DNA from: JBIKVP01 sp044356745
GTDB lineage: Bacteria > Pseudomonadota > Alphaproteobacteria > Rhizobiales > Beijerinckiaceae
Length of the DNA: 39,124 nt
Direction: 5' to 3'
Assembly (NCBI GenBank): GCA_044356745.1
Contig: JBIKVP010000013.1
Coordinates: 1 to 39,124 of the forward strand
The notes below the pieces were generated by a model. That model saw only the letters and a list, made by a program, of their open reading frames with translations, was not told the DNA's origin and ran no database searches. How positions within the stretch are numbered: the stretch's first letter is position 1; every line of letters begins with the position of its first letter. The translations under genes were made by a program, and so were the position numbers. Of the stretch, positions 7,534 to 15,468 are shown in pieces.

Positions 7534-8335
7534 GGGTGCTGTCAGATTAAACAAATTAGTGTCAGAAACCCCGACTCAGCCAGATTTTATGCCACTCGGC
7601 AAGTGCGGCGGTGCGATGTTCCTTGAATACTGTTCTTGAAGTGAGGTTTCTTTGTCCATTGAAGTGTTTGCGTATCAATCCGTGAAGTGCCGCGAATTTC
7701 TGCAAACTTCGCATTCTTTGGAAGCGGAGCATGGCTCGCTCGCGTCGTCGAAAGGGTTGATGCAAATTCTCGACACGATTGTTCAACCAACGGCCGACCT
7801 CTCGTATGCCGGTTGCCCCCAAAACCTTGAGTGCATCGCCGTATGAGGCCAAGCGATCCGTTACGATTGTTTCGGTCATACCATGTTGTTTGATCGCATT
7901 TCTCAAGAATTTCAGCGCTTATTTCTTGTCTCGTCGCTTCGAAACGAAGCTCTCCAGCACTTCACCTTCGTGATCAACCGCTCGCCAGAGGTAATGTTTT
8001 TCGCCGTTGATCTTCACGAAGACCTCGTCGAGATGCCATTGCCGATGCCGGAATGAGCGCATTGCCTGGACTCGGTTACGACGGATCTCTGCAGCGAAAA
8101 GTGTCCCGAACCGGTTCCACCAGAAACGTACCGTTTCATGCGTGATGTCGATCCCGCGCTCGTGCAACAGGTCTTCGACATTGCGCAAAGACAATAGATA
8201 CCGGACATACATCATCAAAGCCAGGCGGATGATCTCGGGCGAGGTCTCGAAATAGCGGAAGATGGGTGAGTTGCTCATTCGGAAATCCTACCGCCCAAAC
8301 CATCAGCGGCAAGCCTTTTTTATCTGACAGTGCCC
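7534..8335 (-). mobile_element. IS6-family insertion sequence (degenerate)
   Basis: An element of about 0.8 kb, the usual size for IS6, carries one transposase frame. Its ends form imperfect inverted repeats: GGGTGCTGTCAGATTAAA at 7534 reads against GGGCACTGTCAGATAAAA in reverse at 8335, 15 of 18 matching. The flanking 8-mers (TGCTATAC on the left, TCTGCCAG on the right) differ, so there is no target duplication. This suggests deletion or recombination beside the element, or formation by IS6-type cointegration. Confidence 0.8.
7562..8278 (-). pseudogene. IS6-family DDE transposase interrupted by an in-frame stop
   Basis: Two consecutive open frames in the same phase together form one IS6 transposase of about 238 codons. 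The first part (7919-8278) has the helix-turn-helix segment (LRNVEDLLHERGIDITHETV) and the first catalytic Asp in WHLDEVF. The second part (7562-7906) has the second Asp in IVTDRLASYG and the Glu in RVENLHQPFRRRER. The frames are separated by a TAA at 7919-7921, sitting between RRDKK and ALKFLRNA where an intact relative would have an Ala codon. This looks like a point nonsense mutation, so the enzyme is probably inactive. Confidence 0.85.
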
Positions 8336-8376
8336 TCTGCCAGAACCGGAAAATCATCGGTTTCCAAAAGAGTGGC

Positions 8377-8451
8377 TGGTGCCGCAGGGGAGGATTGAAC
8401 TCCCGACCTCACCATTACCAATGGTGTGCTCTACCACTGAGCTACTGCGGC
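8377..8451 (-). tRNA. tRNA-Thr (anticodon GGU)
   Basis: Read on the minus strand, the sequence folds as a cloverleaf: acceptor GCCGCAG pairs with CTGCGGC, the D arm holds AGCTCAGTGGTAGAGC, the anticodon stem CACCA/TGGTG encloses loop TTGGTAA with anticodon GGT, and the T arm contains GTTCAATCC. The 3' CCA is encoded (8377-8379). Its 3' end faces the decayed IS/recombinase region 42 bp away, the usual orientation for an island inserted at a tRNA. Confidence 0.95.
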
Positions 8452-8591
8452 GTGTGGTTGCTGTTGCCATAAAGTGCTCCCAACTGCAACAGAGCGCTCA
8501 TTACTTTTTTTCAAAAAGACGTTGCTCGAGCCCATGTTTGAACGAAAACTGATAGGAGAATGCACCCCTAAGCTTTAATTATTCTTGAGTT

Positions 8592-9989
8592 TTAATTATT
8601 CAAAGGCAGATCAAGCGCTTGCCACGTTTCAAGCAATGCATCACGCAATGCTGCAATCATGGCAGGGGTATGTGCGGGGGTTGGTGTAATGCGCAAGCGC
8701 TCTGTACCACGTGCCACGGTGGGATAATTAATGGGCTGCACGTAAATGCCATGCTGGCGGATGAGGCGATCACTGGCTGCTTTGGTTTTGGCAGCATCTC
8801 CCACCATGAGCGGCACAATATGTGTTGGCCCTTGCATAAAGGGAAGGCCTGCAGCGGTGAGCATGGCTTTAACCTGCGCCACATTCTCGCGATGACGTGC
8901 TCGCTCTGCGGCTGACACCATTAAATGCTCAACGGATGCTAGCGCAGCTGCTGCAACAGCGGGAGGAAGCGCAGTTGTGAATATAAATCCGTGAGCGTAA
9001 GAGCGCACTGCATCAATGATATCGGCTTTGGCGGCAAGATATCCGCCGATGCAGCCAAAGCCTTTGGCCAGTGTTGCCTCAATAATATCAATGCGCTCCA
9101 TCGCGCCGATTTCCTGAGCAAATCCGCCGCCTTGTTCGCCATAAAGTCCAACTGCATGGACTTCGTCAATATAGGTGAGAGCGCCATATTTTTGCGCCAG
9201 ATCACAGATCGCATGAATGGGGGCCACATCCCCATCCATGGAGTAAACGCTTTCAAATAAAATAATTTTGGGACGTGCGCGCCCTGCTTTTTTGAGAATT
9301 TCTTCTAAATGGGCAAGATCATTGTGACGGAAAATGACTTTGTCACGCCGTGCGCCACGCACACCCTCAATCATCGAATTGTGGTTCATTTCATCTGAAA
9401 TAAGCAGACAATCGGGAATGAGCTTAGCAAGGGTCGCAATCCCCGTCGCATTCGAGACATAGCCCGATGTAAACACGAGTGCTGCGTCTTTGTTGTGCAA
9501 ACGTGCCAATGTTTTCTCTAATGCGACAATCGGGGCACTTGTACCAGAGATATTGCGTGTGCCACCAGCACCAACGCCCATCTGTCCTGCTGTGTCCTGC
9601 ATGGCGCGAATGACATCCGCATGACATCCCATGCCCAGATAATCGTTTGTGCACCACATGGTGATGGGATGCGCCTGCCCTTGATCATGCCAAATGGCAT
9701 AAGGAAAATGATGCGCATCACGTTGCAAGGTGATGAACTCACGATAGCGCTGTTCAGTTTTCACTGTTGTGAGGGCATTGGCAAAATAGGTATCATAATC
9801 TGGTGAAGTGTCATCGTTATAAGATGGTGTAGGCAAAAAAGCCTGTTCAAGCAGTGGGGACGCGGTAGCAGATTGACGCATCGCCGCACGCACTTGGCGC
9901 ATGACAGGGCATAAATCTTCGTTGGTACGGGCATCTGTCGTTAAGACAGGCTCGGCTGAGACCAGATTCTCGAACGCTGTCAAACCCAT
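8592..9989 (-). CDS. hemA: 5-aminolevulinate synthase with N-terminal extension
   Basis: This PLP enzyme condenses glycine and succinyl-CoA to 5-aminolevulinate, the first step of heme synthesis in alphaproteobacteria. Recognisable motifs are CTNDYLGMG (113-121), GAGGTRNISGT (140-150), DEVHAVGLYG (275-284, PLP Asp) and the Schiff-base lysine K309 in ATLAKGFG. The family core starts at DYDTYFANAL (residue 64); most bacterial HemA proteins start about there and have some 400-410 residues, whereas this one has 465. The extra 63 residues contain EDLCPVM (Cys27-Pro28), similar to the CP heme regulatory motifs in the leader of mitochondrial ALAS. ATG 9989 is preceded by AAGGGG, and there is no Met close to residue 64, so the extension is probably translated. 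Confidence 0.93.
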   Translation of the reverse strand: MGLTAFENLVSAEPVLTTDARTNEDLCPVMRQVRAAMRQSATASPLLEQAFLPTPSYNDDTSPDYDTYFANALTTVKTEQRYREFITLQRDAHHFPYAIWHDQGQAHPITMWCTNDYLGMGCHADVIRAMQDTAGQMGVGAGGTRNISGTSAPIVALEKTLARLHNKDAALVFTSGYVSNATGIATLAKLIPDCLLISDEMNHNSMIEGVRGARRDKVIFRHNDLAHLEEILKKAGRARPKIILFESVYSMDGDVAPIHAICDLAQKYGALTYIDEVHAVGLYGEQGGGFAQEIGAMERIDIIEATLAKGFGCIGGYLAAKADIIDAVRSYAHGFIFTTALPPAVAAAALASVEHLMVSAAERARHRENVAQVKAMLTAAGLPFMQGPTHIVPLMVGDAAKTKAASDRLIRQHGIYVQPINYPTVARGTERLRITPTPAHTPAMIAALRDALLETWQALDLPLNN

Positions 9990-10364
9990 CTTACGCCCCT
10001 TAACTGCTTCCTGCTCTTCGTGTTTTTGTTGTGAGTGAAGACATTGTATAGCGCAATCATCTCACTCTCACAAAACTTCTTTAGAGCATGTTACGCAAAA
10101 GTGGAAACCGGTTTTGCGTTGTAACATGCGACACAACAAAGACTTTGAGCACGGTTTTGGTTCTTTTAAAACATAACGTGCTTTAGACACATTCTAAAAA
10201 CCTGTTCAAATTCGCATGACAGCGCCTGTGAAGCAAGTCCCTCACGCTTAAAACCGCACTTGTAAGCTGCGAAAATAAGCGTGATCTCATGTCATGTCGT
10301 TGATATAGAACAAACGCTACCTAAACTTTGTGCGCCACCACACATGTGCGCGTGATGAGGCGAT
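9990..10364. other. Divergent intergenic region between hemA and the amidase gene
   Basis: These 375 bases carry the start regions of two divergent genes. Next to hemA is a loosely symmetric GTGAGTGAAGA / TCTCACTCTCAC pair (about 10032-10071). The middle holds the palindromic repeat at 10083. I see no clear FNR or other known operator and no small gene. Confidence 0.4.
10083..10130. repeat. Rhizobiales-type intergenic palindrome (AAAGTGGnAACCGGTTTT class)
   Basis: The arms GCATGTTAC and GTAACATGC flank GCAAAA...TTTTGC with a central GTGGAAACCGGTTTT. This arrangement matches the very common palindrome found between genes in many Rhizobiales genomes. It can fold into a long hairpin. It helps place the organism. 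Confidence 0.75.
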
Positions 10365-11123
10365 ATGATGAATCCTTGCTCTCCCCTCGTTAATCACCTC
10401 AGCGTTTCGCCCAATTTTGGGGATCGTCGCGCTATTCAAAAACCTGACATGGTGATTTTGCATTATACAGGCATGAGAGATGGTATGAGCGCTTTAGAAT
10501 GGCTTTGTCATCCAGAAAGCCATGTGTCTTGCCATTATGTCGTGATGGAAGATGGTGTTATTCATCAACTGGTTGCAGAATCCCATCGCGCTTGGCACGC
10601 TGGAGTTGGTCAGTGGCACACCATATCGGATATTAATTCACACTCTATTGGTATTGAGATCGTCAACGGCGGGCATGATTTTTGTGCCAGTGATGGCACG
10701 TTACCACCCTACCCTGCGGTGCAAATTGAGAGCGTGATTGCACTGAGCCGTGACCTGATCGCGCGTTGGTCGATTGAACCGCGAAATATTTTAGCACACT
10801 CTGATATTGCCCCACAACGCAAACAGGATCCGGGCGAGCATTTTCCGTGGAACTTGCTTCATGAAGCGGGTGTCGGGCACTGGGTTATGCCAGAGCCGCT
10901 CAAAGATGGCCGATTTCTTAGTTTGGGGGATGTGGGAGCACCGATTGAAGCGCTGCAAATGATGCTCAAACTATATGGCTATGGCCTTGACGTAACGGGA
11001 CATTTTGATGCCATGACACAAGCGTGCGTCAAAGCTTTTCAGCGTCACTTTCGCCCTCAACAGGTGGATGGTATCGCAGATAGCTCAACCATCACAACGT
11101 TGCATCGTCTGCTTCAAGCCTAA
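10365..11123 (+). CDS. AmiD-like N-acetylmuramoyl-L-alanine amidase with peptidoglycan-binding domain
   Basis: This 252-aa zinc amidase (Amidase_2/PGRP-like fold) would cleave the bond between MurNAc and L-Ala in peptidoglycan or its fragments. Likely zinc ligands are His33 (LHYTG), His145 (AHSDIAP) and Asp155 (KQDPG), with Glu98 in IGIEIVN as the catalytic acid. Residues about 180-250 form a PG_binding_1 helical repeat (LGDVGAPIEALQMMLKLYGY...TQACVKAFQRHF...DGIAD). No signal peptide is apparent; the N-terminus is short and polar. The start ATG at 10365 follows GAGGCG, and a second ATG directly follows. It converges on a chemoreceptor gene 14 bp downstream. AmiD is the closest role, in wall recycling, but AmpD-like function is possible. 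Confidence 0.88.
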   Translation: MMNPCSPLVNHLSVSPNFGDRRAIQKPDMVILHYTGMRDGMSALEWLCHPESHVSCHYVVMEDGVIHQLVAESHRAWHAGVGQWHTISDINSHSIGIEIVNGGHDFCASDGTLPPYPAVQIESVIALSRDLIARWSIEPRNILAHSDIAPQRKQDPGEHFPWNLLHEAGVGHWVMPEPLKDGRFLSLGDVGAPIEALQMMLKLYGYGLDVTGHFDAMTQACVKAFQRHFRPQQVDGIADSSTITTLHRLLQA

Positions 11124-11137
11124 ACACTCAGAGTTAT

Positions 11138-12391
11138 TTAAGCGGCTTTGAGGGATGTCACAAGACGTGCGGTATCGGCTTTGAGACGCTCAAGTTCACT
11201 TTGCAACGCGCGGGTTGCATCATCAACGGATGTGGAGAGGCCAACCGTATCTTCTGCGGCTTGATCAACTTTGTTGACAGACTCTTTAAGATACGTTGCT
11301 GATTGCGCTGCTGATGAGATCGAGCGCAAGATTTCCTGCGTCGCTGCGTTTTGTTGTTCCATTGCAGAGGCCATCGACATCGTCATGCGATCAATGGATT
11401 CAATCGTATTCGTGATGCCGCCAATGGCTTGCGCAGCGCCTGTTGCAGCACTTTGCATCCGTGATATTTGCGCGCGAATGTCTTCGGTGGCTTTTGCGGT
11501 CTGATTGGCGAGTGCCTTCACTTCTTGAGCAACAACAGCAAAGCCGCGACCTGCTTCACCTGCACGCGCTGCTTCAATGGTTGCATTGAGTGCCAGCAAA
11601 TTGGTTTGCTCGGCAATCGTGGTGATAAACGTGAGCACTTCACCGATTTTATTGCTTGATTCTTCCAATGCACGCATCAAAGTACGGGTTGAATCGACCT
11701 CTTCTGCGGCTTTTGCTGTGGTTTGTGAGCTTTGATTCAGTTGACGACCAATTTCGGCAATGGCGCTGGATAACTCTTCGGCCGCTGCTGCCGCTAATCC
11801 CACACTTTGCGAGGATTGATCTGTGATCTGTCCCACATTTTCAGTCTCGCGTGCCGTGGTGGAAGAGGCTTGGCGCACATTCTGGTTTGCATCACCGATG
11901 GTTCTTACAAGCTCATTGAGTGTTTTAAAGGCAGGTTGCATGAGTTGATCAAGCTGTAGCGCATAATTGTTTAAATCGCGGCGCATACGCTCACGCTCTT
12001 CAGATAACCCCGTATCTTGTGTTTCTTTCACATCGCGCACGTGATCAAGCTGCTCTAAGGCGCGGGCAAGTTTGCCGGCCTGATCGTCACGATTGCGATG
12101 CGGCAAATGCTGACGACGCTCGCCACCACCCATGCGCTGAGCGATTTTGGTGAGATCATCAATCGGTTTCACCGCTCCTGATAACCATTGTCCACATCCT
12201 ACCATCACCGCACCAAGACCAAGCGCACCGAGCAACACACGCATCACGCCATCGACGGGAAGCGCAGCAACACTGACGCATACAGCGCTTGAGGCAATAC
12301 TTGCCGCACTGATTGCGATAAGGCTGGTGGAGCGTAATGTGGAAGACGCTTGAGAAGGTTGGTTTTGTGGCAAAGAAGATGAAGGCGACAT
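11138..12391 (-). CDS. Methyl-accepting chemotaxis protein without a periplasmic sensor domain
   Basis: This 417-aa chemoreceptor has two closely spaced membrane helices (about residues 24-44 and 50-70) joined by only a few residues, so there is no room for a periplasmic ligand domain. A HAMP-like segment follows (AVKPIDDLTKIAQRMGGGE), then a long methylation helix and the highly conserved hairpin tip EQTNLLALNATIEAARAG with GRGFAVVAQEVKALA. The C-terminus lacks a recognisable CheR/CheB-docking pentapeptide. It would form arrays with CheA/CheW and might sense membrane state, energy or a cytoplasmic cue. I use ATG 12391; an in-frame GTG at 12400 is less likely. No che genes are in the window. 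Confidence 0.9.
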   Translation of the reverse strand: MSPSSSLPQNQPSQASSTLRSTSLIAISAASIASSAVCVSVAALPVDGVMRVLLGALGLGAVMVGCGQWLSGAVKPIDDLTKIAQRMGGGERRQHLPHRNRDDQAGKLARALEQLDHVRDVKETQDTGLSEERERMRRDLNNYALQLDQLMQPAFKTLNELVRTIGDANQNVRQASSTTARETENVGQITDQSSQSVGLAAAAAEELSSAIAEIGRQLNQSSQTTAKAAEEVDSTRTLMRALEESSNKIGEVLTFITTIAEQTNLLALNATIEAARAGEAGRGFAVVAQEVKALANQTAKATEDIRAQISRMQSAATGAAQAIGGITNTIESIDRMTMSMASAMEQQNAATQEILRSISSAAQSATYLKESVNKVDQAAEDTVGLSTSVDDATRALQSELERLKADTARLVTSLKAA

Positions 12392-12575
12392 GGAGCTCAC
12401 TCAAATCAGATAAAAAGCAATACCCACACTCTTAAGGAACTTGGTTAAAGAAGCTTGAAGAGAAAGGCCTGATCTGACATTTCCTGTTTCCTGTCCGCAG
12501 AAAAATCGGTTAAGCCGCTTTCAAAGAGATGATGCAAAAGACGAGGCAAGCGGCGAAAGCCAAAAGGCGAGAGCA

Positions 12576-14153
12576 ATGTCTGAGAATAACAAAGCGACTA
12601 AAACCAAATCTTTTAAAGTCCGGCCACGCAAACCCCGTGGGCTGGAAGATCGAGGCGCAAACGATATTGCGGCCACGCGCGTCATGCTTGCCAAAATTCA
12701 AGAGGTCTATGAGCGTTACGGCTTTGAGGCACTCGAGACCCCCTTCATTGAATACACCGATGCTTTAGGCAAGTTTCTCCCTGATCAAGATCGACCCAAT
12801 GAAGGGGTATTTTCCTTTCAGGATGATGATGAGCAGTGGCTCTCGCTTCGTTATGATCTCACCGCGCCCTTGGCGCGTTATGTCGCCGAGCATTTGCAGG
12901 ATTTGCCGCGCCCGTTTCGCAGTTATCGCGCTGGGTACGTGTTTCGCAATGAAAAGCCAGGACCAGGGCGCTTTCGCCAGTTTATGCAGTTTGATGCTGA
13001 TACGGTTGGCTCAGCATCCCCTTTAGCGGATGCCGAAATGTGCATGATGATGGCTGATACGCTGGAGGCGCTGGGTTTAGAGCGCGGGCAATATGTCATT
13101 AAGGTCAACAACCGCAAAATCCTCGACGGCGTGATGGAAGCGATTGGTTTGGGGGGGGATGAGAACGCGGGAAAGCGCCTCATGGTTTTTCGAGCAATAG
13201 ATGCAATAGACAGAATTGGCGCTGAAGGTGTGATGCAACGATTAGGTGCAGGGCGCAAGGATGAAAGTGGCGATTTCACGAAGGGGGCGGGATTAAATGA
13301 AAATCAAATTAGTAATCTAGTTCAATTTTTAACACTCGAACGTGTCGAGACTATTGAATATAAAGAAATTTCTATGATTGGTGAAACTCCACAAGAGTTT
13401 GAAAAAACGAAAAGTGATATTCGTAGCATTTTAGAAATTTATGAAAATAATCCGTTAGCTATCGACGGAAAAAACGAATTAAAAGAAATTTCATGCATAG
13501 TTAAATCTGCTGGATACGACAATGATCGTATTCAAATTGATAGGTCAGTCGTGCGTGGTCTTGAATATTACACAGGTACGGTGTTTGAGGCGGAACTTCT
13601 CATTCCTGCAACTGACGAGAAAGGTAATCCCATCCGCTTTGGCTCCGTGGGCGGTGGGGGGCGTTATGATGGGTTGATTGGGCGCTTTCGCGGCGAGTCT
13701 TTACCTGCCACAGGCTTTTCAATTGGTGTGTCGCGGCTACTGGCTGCGCTTAAAGCCGTCAACAGCCCGATTCTGAACACCACGCAAACCTATGCCCCTA
13801 TTGTTGTGGCGGTGATGGATCAAGAGCATGTGAGTGAATATCAGCGCATTGTGTCCAACTTGCGCAACGCGGGCATTCGCGCGGAGATGTATGTGGGCGA
13901 GAGTGGGCTTAAAGCGCAGTTTAAATATGCGGATCGACGCGGCAGCCCGTGCATCATCCTGCAAGGCAGTGATGAGCGCGAAAAAGGCGAAGTTCAAATT
14001 AAGGATTTGATTGAAGGGGCAAAAGCGGCGCAAGCGATTGCTTCAAACGCGGAATGGAAAGCCTCTCGTCCCGCACAATTTGCCGTCCCCGTTGATCAGA
14101 TTGTGGAAAGCGTGCGTGAGCTACTCAACGCGCATGGGTTGAATGGCGGCTGA
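12576..14153 (+). CDS. hisS: Histidyl-tRNA synthetase
   Basis: This class II synthetase of 525 aa shows PRGLEDRGA at the start, motif 2 with FRSYRAGYVFRNEKPGPGR (about 113-131), the histidine-binding RGLEYYTGTVFE near 326, GGGRYDGL and motif 3 FSIGVSRLLAAL. The C-terminal part (about 410-525) is the anticodon-binding domain. The length and the insertion between motifs 2 and 3 are usual for alphaproteobacterial HisRS. Within that insertion, 13175-13550, codon use turns strongly AT-rich (AAA, GAA, ATT, TTA dominate), unlike the flanks. The protein still aligns with the expected domain order, so the gene is functional. ATG 12576 follows a weak GAGAG site. Confidence 0.95.
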   Translation: MSENNKATKTKSFKVRPRKPRGLEDRGANDIAATRVMLAKIQEVYERYGFEALETPFIEYTDALGKFLPDQDRPNEGVFSFQDDDEQWLSLRYDLTAPLARYVAEHLQDLPRPFRSYRAGYVFRNEKPGPGRFRQFMQFDADTVGSASPLADAEMCMMMADTLEALGLERGQYVIKVNNRKILDGVMEAIGLGGDENAGKRLMVFRAIDAIDRIGAEGVMQRLGAGRKDESGDFTKGAGLNENQISNLVQFLTLERVETIEYKEISMIGETPQEFEKTKSDIRSILEIYENNPLAIDGKNELKEISCIVKSAGYDNDRIQIDRSVVRGLEYYTGTVFEAELLIPATDEKGNPIRFGSVGGGGRYDGLIGRFRGESLPATGFSIGVSRLLAALKAVNSPILNTTQTYAPIVVAVMDQEHVSEYQRIVSNLRNAGIRAEMYVGESGLKAQFKYADRRGSPCIILQGSDEREKGEVQIKDLIEGAKAAQAIASNAEWKASRPAQFAVPVDQIVESVRELLNAHGLNGG

Positions 14154-14161
14154 ACCTCACC

Positions 14162-14245
14162 TGTCATTGCGAACGAAGCGCGGCAATCCAGAAAAAAGTA
14201 TATAAAGGACTGGATTGCTTTGTCGTGATACTCCTCGCAATGACG
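14162..14245. repeat. Interspersed palindromic repeat, type A (GTCATTGCGAACGAAGCG)
   Basis: The left end GTCATTGCGAACGAAGCG and inner GGCAATCCAG mirror CTGGATTGC and the right end CTCGCAATGAC, so the whole 84-bp unit can fold into a hairpin. It lies just after hisS and is directly followed by a type B repeat. The edge resembles the one at 3060. Confidence 0.75.
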
Positions 14246-14274
14246 GTTTTTGCTTCAAGCGCTTGAACCTCAAC

Positions 14275-14431
14275 TGTCATGCCAAGGCTTGGCCTTGGCA
14301 TCCACGCCTTAAGAGCCACTACGCTTTTACACTGTCGCTCAGTCGTGGATGGCAAGCTCAGCTCATTCTTTACATGAGCGTCCTACGACTTAAGAACTGT
14401 TGCTAAAAGCAACCTATGGCTTGCCATGACG
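14275..14431. repeat. Interspersed palindromic repeat, type B (GTCATGCCAAGGC...CATCCACGCCTTAAG)
   Basis: This unit starts TGTCATGCCAAGGCTTGG and ends TATGGCTTGCCATGACG, with internal CATCCACGCCTTAAGAGCC matched by GTCGTGGATGG. A second copy with the same plan lies at 30161-30251, where CATCCACGCCTTGAGAACC is nearly the same. It is longer than that copy because of extra sequence in its middle and right half. Confidence 0.75.
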
Positions 14432-14539
14432 ATTTGTGGCTCACCTCCATAAATCAAAGCCTAAACGGGGCTTTACATCTATTTCCGCGATATAAAAACA
14501 AAAAATAAGGTGAATTTTTCCTTATCACAAGCTCGCGCA

Positions 14540-14554
14540 TTAACGATTGCTTAG
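14540..14554 (+). promoter_or_regulatory. Possible CtrA site upstream of flagellin (TTAA-N7-TTAG)
   Basis: TTAACGATTGCTTAG matches the CtrA consensus TTAA-N7-TTAA except for its last base, and another TTAACC follows at 14557. CtrA controls flagellar genes in several alphaproteobacteria, so this is a plausible but unproven site. Confidence 0.35.
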
Positions 14555-14614
14555 GGTTAACCGTTCATTGTCGAAAAAGGTGGTCAGAACTCAACCACAA
14601 CAGGAATTGCTTCA

Positions 14615-15433
14615 ATGGCCGACAACATTGTGCTCTCGAAGGGCATTCGCCAGAATCTTTTGACGCTTCAGCGCACCTCTGACAATTTGGGTGTGATTCA
14701 AAACCGCTTGTCTACAGGTTTGAAAGTCAATTCAGCGCTTGATAGCCCACAAGCCTTTTTCGTCGCGCAAGGCTTGCGTGCGCGTGGTAGCGATTTATCG
14801 AACCTGCTTGATAGTATGGGACTTGGCATTCAAACGCTCAAAGCGGCTGATGCGGGTATTAAAGGGATTACACGCCTTGTTGAAACAGCACAAGGGCTAG
14901 CGCGTCAGGCTCTTCAAACCTCTGATACGACTGTTAGAGCCAGTCTTGCGACACAGTTTGATGCACTGATGACGCAAATTGCAAATATTGCACAGGATTC
15001 GGGCTATAACGGCATTAATCTTCTCGACAACCAAAACCTGACCGTCAATTTGAACGAGACAGCCTCTAATACGCTGGTCATCACAGGTGTAAACTGGAAT
15101 ACGGCGACGCCACTGGGTATTGCCGCAGCGGCTGGTAGCTGGGCGACGGATGTCAACATCAACGCAGCCGTTACCAACCTTAATACCGCGATGACGACGC
15201 TTCGCTCGCAAGCCTCGACATTTGGTGCAAACCTCACTGTTCTGCAAACCCGTGAGGATTTTGCTAAAGATGCAATTCTTGCGTTGAATGCGGGTGCTGA
15301 TCTGCTCACACTTGCGGATCAAAACGAAGAGGGGGCAAAACTGCTTGCTCTTGGCACACGTCAGCAACTCGGCACGCAAGCGCTTTCACTCGCCAACCAA
15401 TCCGATCAGGCCGTGTTGCGTCTATTTGGCTAA
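14615..15433 (+). CDS. Flagellin
   Basis: This 272-aa filament protein has the conserved flagellin ends. The N-terminal D0/D1 part includes LSKGIRQNLLTLQRTSDNL and NRLSTGLKVNSALDSPQAFF. The C-terminal D0/D1 part includes FGANLTVLQTREDF and ends with LANQSDQAVLRLFG. The middle is short (about residues 145-190) and has no large outer domain, typical of compact alphaproteobacterial flagellins. There is no signal peptide, since export is by the flagellar type III route. flbT and flaF follow at once on the same strand, as expected for the translation control and chaperone functions of that pair. The start codon is the only good one, after ACAGGAATTGC. Confidence 0.95.
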   Translation: MADNIVLSKGIRQNLLTLQRTSDNLGVIQNRLSTGLKVNSALDSPQAFFVAQGLRARGSDLSNLLDSMGLGIQTLKAADAGIKGITRLVETAQGLARQALQTSDTTVRASLATQFDALMTQIANIAQDSGYNGINLLDNQNLTVNLNETASNTLVITGVNWNTATPLGIAAAAGSWATDVNINAAVTNLNTAMTTLRSQASTFGANLTVLQTREDFAKDAILALNAGADLLTLADQNEEGAKLLALGTRQQLGTQALSLANQSDQAVLRLFG

Positions 15434-15468
15434 ACGCTCATTAAAGAGTGGATCATGGGGAGTGCATT

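Larger units (their letters stand above)
14246..14614. other. Leader region upstream of flagellin
   Basis: Apart from the type B repeat, the gap before flagellin holds an AT-rich stretch around 14485-14525 and TTAA-based sites. No gene or RNA is visible. The flagellin promoter is probably in the last 100 bases, but I cannot fix a sigma-28 type promoter with confidence. Confidence 0.4.
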
